The notes beneath the pieces were generated by a model. The model ran no database searches and was not told the origin of the DNA. It worked only from the letters and a program-made list of their open reading frames with translations. Below are positions 1 to 5,740 of a stretch of 6,120 bases of DNA, piece by piece. Each line of letters starts with the position of its first letter. Positions within the stretch are counted from its first letter, which is position 1. The translations under genes and the position numbers were made by a program. Origin of the DNA: Candidatus Gastranaerophilales bacterium (GTDB taxonomy: Bacteria > Cyanobacteriota > Vampirovibrionia > Gastranaerophilales > Gastranaerophilaceae); contig CANRHJ010000114.1 in NCBI GenBank assembly GCA_947630355.1, positions 1-6,120 on the forward strand, given 5' to 3'.

Positions 1-413
1 GCTTTATTTTCCAGAGCGGGGATTTTAGAAAACTTTTTAACTACCCAGCTTGCAGCATATAACGGCAATTGCACTACAGGGAATACTATATTTTCCAATA
101 TTGACTTCCACATTTTTTTTGGTGTGATTGAACAAACTCCCTGATCTAATTCAAATCGGGAGTTTGCTTTCAATATATTTGAGCTGTTTACTAAGCTTGC
201 TAATTTTTTACCTATTCTGTTCCCAACGTTACCATAGTGCTGAGAAAAAATGTTAAATACTTTGGAATCTGTTTCGTTTATTAAAGATGTTATTTCAGCA
301 CCGCCTTTAAATACAGGTGAATTATTTAAAGGATATCTTTTTTGTGTAAACTTTTTTTTGTTTACATCCTGTTTTCTTTTATTGTCCACAGCCGGTGGTG
401 CAATTATTTTCAT
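1..413 (-). CDS. Unrecognised protein, 5' part only (runs off left edge)
   Basis: Open frame of 137 codons on the minus strand, starting at the ATG at 413-411 and still open at position 1, so the C-terminus is missing. The start is supported by GAAGGA, six bases upstream of the ATG. The N-terminus is basic and disordered-looking (residues 1-30, many Lys/Asn/Gln), followed by a PVFKGG motif at residues 33-38, a mixed helical region (40-100), and a hydrophobic stretch around residues 105-125 (IVFPVVQLPLYAASWVV) that may be a membrane or membrane-apposed helix. No known domain is recognised. It lies 99 bp downstream of the phosphoesterase gene on the same strand and may be co-transcribed with it, although its good ribosome binding site would allow independent translation. 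The general style resembles the membrane protein at 3503-5017, but I see no clear homology between the two. Confidence is high that it is coding and low for any function. Confidence 0.75.
   Translation of the reverse strand, partial: MKIIAPPAVDNKRKQDVNKKKFTQKRYPLNNSPVFKGGAEITSLINETDSKVFNIFSQHYGNVGNRIGKKLASLVNSSNILKANSRFELDQGVCSITPKKMWKSILENIVFPVVQLPLYAASWVVKKFSKIPALENK
133..166. repeat. Perfect 9-bp inverted repeat with long loop, inside a CDS
   Basis: CAAACTCCC at 133-141 is the exact reverse complement of GGGAGTTTG at 158-166. Inside it, GAT (143-145) can also pair with ATC (155-157) after a one-base bulge, giving about 12 pairs. It lies within the coding frame of the partial left-edge gene (roughly residues 83-94), so it could fold in that mRNA. 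No U-tract follows on either strand, so it does not look like a terminator. Confidence 0.5.
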
Positions 414-512
414 CTTAATTCCTTCTTTGGGATTTGTTCTGTTTGTTTTAAAAACCCGCATACTTTTTTTTGCCAGTACATTTTATAAATGTAACAATTT
501 GTATTCTTGTAT

Positions 513-1265
513 TTACTCGGGGTATCTGGATGTCGCTTTTAACAGCATTTTAGCCAGTTTGTCAGCTCCTTCAAAATTTCGCTCCTTTAATTTTCTACTT
601 GATTTTTCCACATCATATTTTACAAATTTATGAGTAATTTTAAATGTTGAATTTGATTCATTTATATCCATTACGACATAACAAGACTCCGGCTTTTCAC
701 TGAACGGCCGGCCTACTGAACCTGCATTGACAACCGTTTGCTCCGTATTTGTTTGATATCCGCACGGTATATGCGTATGACCGCAATATATTACATCTGC
801 ATCAGTTCCTTTTATTATCTCTTCTATTTCTTCTATAGGCATGTTCGGATATATATTTTCATTATTCCTTCTCGGTGAACCATGCACCAGTAATATCTTA
901 ATTCCTGATAAAGTAATTTCTTCCTGCGGTTTCAGCTCCTTTAAAAATCTTTTTTCTTCTTCATTTAATAATTTGCTGTCTGCAAGATAAGCATTCCCCA
1001 TTATTTTGTTTGTTGCTTCTATTTCTTTATGTGTATCAGACGAAAATACAGACAACATCTTGTCTGTATTACCTTGTATTATATGAAAATCTTTTTTAGA
1101 CATAAGGTCATGTATCTTACGGATTGTCTCTGACGGCTCAGGACCTGCCATCGCTATATCCCCGAGACAAAATATTTTTTGGCATCCCTCTTTTTCTATA
1201 TCTTCCATGACCGTGTTTAATGCTTCCAAATTGCCGTGTATATCTGATATTATTCCGATTTTCAT
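513..1265 (-). CDS. YfcE/MJ0936-like metallophosphoesterase
   Basis: A 250-aa calcineurin-like phosphoesterase of the small YfcE-type family. The metal-binding motifs appear in order: D8-x-H10 (SDIHGN), GD36 (CLGDIAMAGPEP), GN66TD, H128 in VHGSP, and GHTH at 162-165. This is the complete set for a dinuclear Mn/Fe/Ni site, so an active enzyme is expected. Family members hydrolyse phosphodiesters in vitro; the physiological substrate cannot be read from the sequence. There is no signal peptide, so it is probably cytosolic. The length exceeds the roughly 165-185 residues of minimal YfcE proteins; the surplus is an insertion after GNTD (about residues 70-115) and a charged Lys-rich tail (about 215-250). 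The start is fixed by the MKIGIISDIHGN N-terminus typical of the family and by an AGGG seven bases upstream. It is divergent from ispG, with 53 bp between the start codons. Confidence 0.93.
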   Translation of the reverse strand: MKIGIISDIHGNLEALNTVMEDIEKEGCQKIFCLGDIAMAGPEPSETIRKIHDLMSKKDFHIIQGNTDKMLSVFSSDTHKEIEATNKIMGNAYLADSKLLNEEEKRFLKELKPQEEITLSGIKILLVHGSPRRNNENIYPNMPIEEIEEIIKGTDADVIYCGHTHIPCGYQTNTEQTVVNAGSVGRPFSEKPESCYVVMDINESNSTFKITHKFVKYDVEKSSRKLKERNFEGADKLAKMLLKATSRYPE

Positions 1266-1269
1266 TTAT

Positions 1270-1297
1270 TTGCCCTAATCTTTTTTGATACTATAAT
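1270..1297 (+). promoter_or_regulatory. Predicted ispG promoter in a 53-bp divergent region
   Basis: TTGCCC at 1270-1275 and a perfect TATAAT at 1292-1297 are separated by 16 bp. Transcription would begin near 1304, giving only about 15 nt of leader before the ispG ATG and placing the AGGA at 1304-1307 at the extreme 5' end. On the opposite strand TATAGT (complement of 1290-1295) overlaps this -10 box and could serve the phosphoesterase, but with a poor -35. The -35 box also overlaps the phosphoesterase ribosome binding site. Confidence 0.55.
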
Positions 1298-1318
1298 TTT
1301 ATCAGGAATATTAAAATC

Positions 1319-2374
1319 ATGATACAAAGAAGAAAGTCTAAACAAATACAAATCGGTAATATAAAAATCGGTGCAGATGCCCCTGTTTCCGTGCAATCTA
1401 TGACAAACACGGATACAAGAGATGTAAAATCAACCTTAATACAAATTAACAATCTCGCGGAAAACGGTTGTGAATTGGTCAGATTGGCCATCCTTAATAA
1501 AGATGCCGCATCTTGCATCAGGGAAATTAAAAAATCCTCACCTATTCCTCTAATTGCCGATATTCATTTTGATTACAGATTGGCTATACAATGCATTGAA
1601 AACGGTATTGATGCATTAAGGCTCAATCCTGGTAATATCGGTAATCGCGAAAATATTAAAAAAGTTGTTAAACTTGCTAATATTAATAACGTTCCTATCA
1701 GAATAGGCATTAATGCAGGCTCGCTGGAAAAAGATTTGGAAGCGGCAGATATCCCTCTTGCCGAAAAAATGGTTGAAAGTGCCTTAAGGCATATTAAAAT
1801 ATTAGAAGATAACAATTTTGACAAAATTAAAGTTTCACTCAAATCAAGTGATGTTCTAACCACCATTGAAGCATACAGGCTGATTGCTCAAAAAATAGAT
1901 TATCCGCTTCATCTCGGGGTTACGGAAGCCGGTACTTATAATGCCGGTATTGTTAAATCCGCAGTCGGACTCGGTACTTTGCTTGCCGAAGGTATAGGAG
2001 ATACAGTCAGAGTATCTTTAACTGATTCACCGATTGAAGAAGTTAAAGCAGGTTTTATGATTCTTAAATCTTTGGGATTAAGAAAAAAAGGAATTAATTT
2101 TATTTCTTGTCCCACTTGCGGAAGAACTCAAATAAATCTTATTGCTCTTGCAAAAGAAGTTGAAAAAAAACTTGAAAATCTTGATTTGCCGATTACTGTC
2201 GCCGTCATGGGATGCGCAGTTAACGGGCCCGGAGAAGCTAAACATGCTGACTACGGTATCGCCGGCGGTATTAACGAAGGTTATATCTTTAAAAAAGGAC
2301 AGATTATTAAAAGACTCCCTGAAGATAAGCTCCTTGATGAATTTATAAATATCATCCAAAAAGAGAATATTTAA
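1319..2374 (+). CDS. ispG: 4-hydroxy-3-methylbut-2-en-1-yl diphosphate synthase (IspG/GcpE)
   Basis: A 351-aa [4Fe-4S] enzyme of the MEP pathway that reductively opens 2-C-methyl-D-erythritol 2,4-cyclodiphosphate to HMBPP, the penultimate step to IPP and DMAPP. It acts in the cytosol with electrons from ferredoxin or flavodoxin. The N-terminal TIM-barrel part begins with IQRRKSKQI and carries the family signatures VSVQSMTNTDT, ADIHFDYRLA and RLNPGNIG; HLGVTEAG is near residue 198. The C-terminal cluster domain has C264-P-T-C267, and C299 and E306 in MGCAVNGPGE, which match the three Cys and one Glu that ligate the cluster in characterised enzymes. The length fits the short bacterial form without the plant-type insertion. 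The ATG start aligns with the E. coli N-terminus; AGGA lies 11 nt upstream, a long spacing. It has its own promoter. The next gene starts 57 bp later with a promoter of its own, so ispG looks monocistronic, though no clear terminator follows it. Confidence 0.98.
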   Translation: MIQRRKSKQIQIGNIKIGADAPVSVQSMTNTDTRDVKSTLIQINNLAENGCELVRLAILNKDAASCIREIKKSSPIPLIADIHFDYRLAIQCIENGIDALRLNPGNIGNRENIKKVVKLANINNVPIRIGINAGSLEKDLEAADIPLAEKMVESALRHIKILEDNNFDKIKVSLKSSDVLTTIEAYRLIAQKIDYPLHLGVTEAGTYNAGIVKSAVGLGTLLAEGIGDTVRVSLTDSPIEEVKAGFMILKSLGLRKKGINFISCPTCGRTQINLIALAKEVEKKLENLDLPITVAVMGCAVNGPGEAKHADYGIAGGINEGYIFKKGQIIKRLPEDKLLDEFINIIQKENI

Positions 2375-2377
2375 ATA

Positions 2378-2406
2378 TTGCATTCCATGAAAAAATAGTC
2401 TATCAT
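2378..2406 (+). promoter_or_regulatory. Predicted promoter of the small secreted protein gene
   Basis: TTGCAT (2378-2383) and TATCAT (2401-2406) are separated by 17 bp, directly after the ispG stop codon. Initiation would be expected near 2413, followed by the strong ribosome binding site AAGGGGA at 2417-2423. The -10 box is a five-of-six match. The -35 box matches only at TTG, but the same TTGC start recurs in the other + strand promoters proposed here. Confidence 0.45.
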
Positions 2407-2431
2407 GATATTAAATAAGGGGATTTACTTT

Positions 2432-2731
2432 ATGAAAAAATTAGCTTTATTATTTTCTTTAATCTTGATAGCTCAGTCGGCTAATGCTTTTATTGATACT
2501 CAGTATATGAAGACCGGTCAGTTCTTGTCAAATACCGGGTATTCTGCTGAAATGTCTAACATGATTGATTTTAACTCCGCAAACCCATACAGAGATGCGC
2601 ATGTTGAAAAAAATGATTTTAAAAGCCTTGCCAGAAGAGCTTATCATTATATAGTTCCGGGTCAAAATGAAGATTTGGATTTCTATAATCATAACGGAAA
2701 CTTTGATAACTGGAGCTGGAAAGATTTCTAA
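2432..2731 (+). CDS. Small secreted protein of unknown function (99 aa)
   Basis: I place the start at 2432 rather than the in-frame ATG at 2405: AAGGGGA at 2417-2423 lies eight bases upstream of 2432, and translation from there gives a textbook Sec signal peptide (MKK, then a hydrophobic core, cleavage after A19 in SANA|FID). The ATG at 2405 overlaps the predicted -10 box. The mature part is about 80 residues, has no cysteine and no membrane segment, and is rich in Asn, Asp, Tyr and Phe. It ends in an aromatic, acidic tail (DFYNHNGNFDNWSWKDF). It should be exported to the periplasm or outside the cell. No family is recognised. It has its own promoter and a strong terminator, so it is a stand-alone monocistronic gene. 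The short distance to ispG appears coincidental with respect to function. Confidence 0.82.
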   Translation: MKKLALLFSLILIAQSANAFIDTQYMKTGQFLSNTGYSAEMSNMIDFNSANPYRDAHVEKNDFKSLARRAYHYIVPGQNEDLDFYNHNGNFDNWSWKDF

Positions 2732-2748
2732 AAATATTTCTATTTAAT

Positions 2749-2779
2749 AAAAGGAAGATAATTTTTATCTTCCTTTTTT
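2749..2779 (+). terminator. Intrinsic terminator after the small secreted protein gene
   Basis: AAGGAAGATA (2751-2760) pairs perfectly with TATCTTCCTT (2766-2775) around a five-base loop. The stem extends by two A-T pairs to 2749 and 2777, and the T6 run at 2774-2779 provides the U-tract. It lies 18 bp after the stop codon at 2731. The A-rich left flank means it could also terminate transcripts from the opposite strand. Confidence 0.88.
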
Positions 2780-2788
2780 ATTGCTTAC

Positions 2789-2816
2789 TTGCATTATTTA
2801 CTGCATTTATTATGAT
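2789..2816 (+). promoter_or_regulatory. Predicted promoter of the TPR gene, giving a leaderless mRNA
   Basis: TTGCAT (2789-2794) and TATGAT (2811-2816) are 16 bp apart, just past the preceding terminator. The expected initiation point, about 2822-2824, coincides with the ATG at 2823, and no Shine-Dalgarno sequence precedes this ATG. The alternating AT sequence makes the exact -10 register uncertain. Confidence 0.4.
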
Positions 2817-2822
2817 ATATAT

Positions 2823-3500
2823 ATGAAAAATTTTAAGTTTAAAATAATATCGGCTATATTTCTTTCTTTATCTTTATTCCAATTGGGCGTATGCAGCGAA
2901 TTATCCGCCGCTTCGGAATTATTACAAAAAGCCGAATTAACTTCCAATCAGGATGAGAGTTATGAGTATATTAATAAAGCACGTTTAATTTATGAAGAAA
3001 TGTATAATGAAAATCCTTCCGATATCAGTGCTTTGTTAGGTCTGTCCAAAACATTTCAGCTTATCGGTGACAGACAGCAGGCTAAATTATTCGTTCTCAA
3101 GGCTTATAATACAAATCCCGCCAATCCTGATTTCCAAAAGGCTATGGGAGATTTCTATTTCAGTTTCCAAGAATATTCCACTGCCGTTGAATATTATAAA
3201 CTTGCTCTAGCTTCCGGTCTTTTAAGAAATTATGAAACTAATCTTCAAACGGCCAAATGCTTTGAAAAATTGGGTGATACCGAAAATGCCGAATTGTACT
3301 ATAAAATAAGCTATCATCTTAATTCCAAATCAAAAGAAGCTATGAAAAAAATTAATGAATATGAATCAAAAAAGCATCCCGATGATTCCGCAGAACTTGA
3401 ACAAGCAAAATATAAATATTTATTAAAAGATAAAATTCCATCTAAAAAAGAACAAACGGAAAATGATGCACAGGACATCATTCAAAGGCTGATTGAATAG
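2823..3500 (+). CDS. Exported TPR-repeat protein (225 aa)
   Basis: A tetratricopeptide-repeat scaffold protein. The N-terminus has a Sec-type signal: MKNFKFK, then a hydrophobic core at residues 8-22. The segment LGVC at 21-24 only loosely resembles a lipobox, so signal peptidase I cleavage near residue 25, or retention as a membrane anchor, is more likely than a lipoprotein. The body is made of helical pairs with TPR spacing: about 68-101 (ALLGLSKTFQLIGDRQQA), 103-135 (AMGDFYFSFQEYSTAVEYY) and 139-171 (QTAKCFEKLGDTENAELYY), with a degenerate unit at 31-64. The last 40 residues are charged, Lys/Glu-rich and probably disordered. Such proteins usually mediate protein-protein contacts in envelope assemblies; the partner here is unknown. 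An upstream TTG at 2781 is in frame, but it would add residues before the signal peptide and overlaps the promoter, so I prefer 2823. The stop codon is 2 bp from the stop of the convergent gene. Confidence 0.85.
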   Translation: MKNFKFKIISAIFLSLSLFQLGVCSELSAASELLQKAELTSNQDESYEYINKARLIYEEMYNENPSDISALLGLSKTFQLIGDRQQAKLFVLKAYNTNPANPDFQKAMGDFYFSFQEYSTAVEYYKLALASGLLRNYETNLQTAKCFEKLGDTENAELYYKISYHLNSKSKEAMKKINEYESKKHPDDSAELEQAKYKYLLKDKIPSKKEQTENDAQDIIQRLIE

Positions 3501-3502
3501 CT

Positions 3503-5017
3503 TTATGTGTAAACATAAGGAGGTCCGTTTTTTGTTTCATTCAGAATATTATCAGCTGCCTCTTTTAATTCCTCTTTGGTCCTTTGTCCGCCGGCTGCCT
3601 GTTTATAAAAGTTTTCTATTAACGGCTGCAGTGCACTCTGTTTCTTTGATTTGAAGTTTCTTATTTCAACATCAACAAGTCTTTTCCTTAAATCTAATTC
3701 TGTTTTAGCGTTTTCTTTCATAACAGCCGCTTCTTTTATTGCATCAAGGCTTTGTTTGAATATATAGCCTATTGCACTTACGGTTGTGAATGCGTAAAAA
3801 AGATACTTCGTAAATTTGTTTTCCGGATTTAATATCCAGTTATATAAATGGCCTCTGTCTTCATCAATATAGCAATAATATTGTATTTTCTTCGGAATTC
3901 CGCCTAATGCCGTAGGCGCATCAGAAAATATTGTTTTCTTTACGCTTTCCGCTTCTTTTATAATTTGGGTTATTTGTTCTTCCGTCATGTTGTATTTTTT
4001 GCCGACTTCTTTTATGTATTCGGGCTTTGCACATATTGATTTTAAATAGTTTATTATTTCGGGTATATCTTCTTTTCTTCCTTGCTCGGCTTTTATGTTG
4101 ATTTTGTCGATTGTTGATTGTGCAATATTATTTGCTAATTCATTTGTATTTTTTGTTGTTTTTATAATATTTGATATGCTTCTCTTCCCGATTAATATAG
4201 CGGCAATTGCTATTGCAAGAGTTATTCCGGTATATTTCAAGTTCTTTCGCTTTTCTTCCTGATTATTATTTTTTTCTTTTTCTCCTTTAAAACTGATTAT
4301 TTCGCTGAAAATATTACTTTTTGGCTTTTGTCTGCCGCCTTGATTTATTATTTTGTCAAAATATTCAAGATTTTCTCTTAACATTTCATTTATTACATTT
4401 AGTTTTCCCGAAAATGAATTTGTTTCTACTTCAATAAGATTTTCCTGCAAATTTTTTTCAATATCAGCAGATTTTTTCTTGAGCCAAATTTCTTTTATTC
4501 CGTCAACAAAATTCTTTGAAGCGATTGTTATTCCGCTCATTATAAAAACGGCGATAGCTCCGTATATATTTTTTAAGTTGGGATCACGAAGCGCTCTGTA
4601 TACGGCGAATTGCGGCTCCTGCTTTATATTCATATTTACCGCCAAATCGGGCAGCTGCTCATAACTCTTTGTTTTTAATATCTGTTCGGATGATTTCTTT
4701 AATACTAAACTCAGACCGTAACACCCTGCAATTAGTAATCCGGTTCCTGCTATCAGCGGAACTAATGCCTTGTTTATATTAAATCCGCTTTCACTTCTGT
4801 CCGCTTTTTCCGCTTTGGGAATTTCGTAATATCCGTTATGTATTAACAATGTATCTTCTATATCGTTGAATGAAAATTTGTTTTCTTCTTCATTCTTTTT
4901 TATATGATTGTTTATTAAAACACCTTTAAGTGTTTTATTAATTTCATTGTCTTTTATTGCCGGTTTTATATTCCTTTTTTGGCGGTTCTTTATTTGTATT
5001 GTATTTCTGATTTCCAT
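3503..5017 (-). CDS. Unrecognised multi-pass membrane protein (504 aa)
   Basis: No known family is recognised. Order of parts: a basic, Asn/Lys-rich cytosolic-looking N-terminus (1-80); hydrophobic helices at about 84-107 (LVPLIAGTGLLIAGCYGLSLVL), 151-167 (IYGAIAVFIMSGITIA), 262-277 (ITLAIAIAAILIG) and 405-421 (YLFYAFTTVSAIGYIF); and charged helical linkers between them. An FKG motif is at 243-245, just before a Lys/Asn/Glu-rich stretch. Residues 320-365 form a helical segment with YNMTEEQITQIIKEAE. The C-terminal 80 residues are charged and helical, with no catalytic motif. The gene starts 7 nt after the stop of the 225-aa gene and has no recognisable Shine-Dalgarno sequence, so translation is probably coupled to it and under the same upstream RNA element. 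It is probably an inner-membrane partner of the 225-aa protein. Its stop faces the TPR gene stop at 2 bp. Confidence 0.85.
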   Translation of the reverse strand: MEIRNTIQIKNRQKRNIKPAIKDNEINKTLKGVLINNHIKKNEEENKFSFNDIEDTLLIHNGYYEIPKAEKADRSESGFNINKALVPLIAGTGLLIAGCYGLSLVLKKSSEQILKTKSYEQLPDLAVNMNIKQEPQFAVYRALRDPNLKNIYGAIAVFIMSGITIASKNFVDGIKEIWLKKKSADIEKNLQENLIEVETNSFSGKLNVINEMLRENLEYFDKIINQGGRQKPKSNIFSEIISFKGEKEKNNNQEEKRKNLKYTGITLAIAIAAILIGKRSISNIIKTTKNTNELANNIAQSTIDKINIKAEQGRKEDIPEIINYLKSICAKPEYIKEVGKKYNMTEEQITQIIKEAESVKKTIFSDAPTALGGIPKKIQYYCYIDEDRGHLYNWILNPENKFTKYLFYAFTTVSAIGYIFKQSLDAIKEAAVMKENAKTELDLRKRLVDVEIRNFKSKKQSALQPLIENFYKQAAGGQRTKEELKEAADNILNETKNGPPYVYT

Positions 5018-5024
5018 TTCGTGT

Positions 5025-5702
5025 TTATTTTTTATTTCTTTTTAATATTTTGACTAATAATTTTCTTAATTCTCGTGATTTAAATACTGATAAAGTATCA
5101 TCGTTTTTATAATTCTCATCTTTTATAATATTTATAAAAAATAAAAATATTTTTTTTGCTTTTTGTTTTATTCTGTCCGTAAAATTTTTGAATAATATAT
5201 TTTTTAACTCGCCTTTGATTGCGGTTATTTTTTCTGCCAAATCCCGAATAAGAGCTTGTATATTTTCTTTTGCTTGAATTATTTTTTCAATTAATAAATT
5301 TATTGTTGATAAAACTATGGAAAATGGCTTTAATATTATTGAGTATAGAATTTGCAGCGGGATTTTAATTATTTTTAATTCAATATTTTTAATTTTTTCC
5401 GCTAAATTTAAAATTCTTTCTCGCAAATTATTTATTTCTTTAGCAAGTTTTTCGGCGAATTCATTTTGTCTTTTCAGAGCTTGTTTTTGATTTTCAACGG
5501 ATGCTTTTTGTGATTTCATTGACATCCAAACGGCATAACACTTCATATATGACCATTCATTTGATTTTTTTATAACAGTCGTATTTCTTATTTTCCCTCC
5601 GCCGCCCATCTTGCCGCTGCAGATTGGACATGCTCCTATGGGCAGTCCGTGCGGACACAAACCTGATTTTATTCCTTTTCCTTGTGTTATTGATGTTGTC
5701 AT
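5025..5702 (-). CDS. Unrecognised protein with N-terminal Cys/His zinc-type motif and long helices (225 aa)
   Basis: The first 30 residues contain C16-P-H18-G-L-P-I-G-A-C25-P-I-C28, a C-x-H-x6-C-x2-C arrangement that would suit a small zinc site, followed by a GGGG linker (33-36). Residues 60-112 are strongly helical and charged (many Lys/Glu/Gln), probably coiled coil. Residues 111-140 form an amphipathic to hydrophobic helix (LQILYSIILKPFSIVLSTINLL) that could insert in or lie on the membrane, and 140-225 are again helical and Lys-rich with a very basic end (KILKRNKK). No signal peptide is present, so the zinc-type head is presumably cytosolic. The start is fixed by AAGGA six bases upstream of the ATG. 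That site sits inside a hairpin, downstream of a riboswitch-like RNA, which suggests ligand-dependent expression. It is first in a two-gene unit with the 504-aa membrane protein, 7 nt away. I do not recognise the family and assign no function. Confidence 0.85.
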   Translation of the reverse strand: MTTSITQGKGIKSGLCPHGLPIGACPICSGKMGGGGKIRNTTVIKKSNEWSYMKCYAVWMSMKSQKASVENQKQALKRQNEFAEKLAKEINNLRERILNLAEKIKNIELKIIKIPLQILYSIILKPFSIVLSTINLLIEKIIQAKENIQALIRDLAEKITAIKGELKNILFKNFTDRIKQKAKKIFLFFINIIKDENYKNDDTLSVFKSRELRKLLVKILKRNKK

Positions 5703-5733
5703 AAAAAATCCTTACTTTAAATTAACGTAAGGA
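5703..5733 (-). promoter_or_regulatory. Hairpin sequestering the ribosome binding site, with U6 tail
   Basis: On the minus strand UCCUUAC (complement of 5727-5733) pairs perfectly with GUAAGGA (complement of 5709-5715) over an 11-nt loop. The second arm contains the AAGGA ribosome binding site of the 225-aa gene. Six U residues (5703-5708) follow immediately before the ATG, so the same hairpin could act as a weak intrinsic terminator or as a ribosome-binding-site sequestor. This is the natural expression platform for the aptamer-like RNA just upstream. Confidence 0.65.
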
Positions 5734-5740
5734 GCTTTCA

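Noticed and set aside
477..493. 7-bp palindrome (TACATTT/AAATGTA) in the 99-bp gap between the phosphoesterase and the partial gene
   Set aside because: All but one pair is A-T and no U-tract follows on the transcribed strand; it is too weak to call a terminator or operator. Nothing else distinct is seen in this gap beyond the ribosome binding site.
250..633. Open frame of 127 codons on the + strand
   Set aside because: It is antisense to the partial left-edge gene and to the end of the phosphoesterase gene, has no ribosome binding site, and its hydrophobic, Phe-rich composition is what the complement of Lys-rich coding sequence gives.
1573..1866. Minus-strand open frame inside ispG, along with similar frames at 1291-1518, 2078-2383 and (+ strand) 2142-2348
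   Set aside because: All overlap the certain ispG frame and show no domain, signal or start-site support.
2405..2431. Upstream in-frame ATG giving a 108-aa version of the small secreted protein
   Set aside because: It overlaps the predicted -10 box, lacks a ribosome binding site, and would put nine residues before an otherwise perfect signal peptide.
3516..3525. TAAGGAGGTC on the + strand, a perfect Shine-Dalgarno; its complement matches the 16S anti-Shine-Dalgarno tail
   Set aside because: No start codon with an open frame follows at proper distance, and the bases are explained as the Gly-Pro-Pro-Tyr codons near the end of the 504-aa gene.
4353..4664. Plus-strand open frame of 103 codons
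   Set aside because: Antisense to the 504-aa membrane protein gene; Phe/Ser/Ile-rich shadow without a ribosome binding site.
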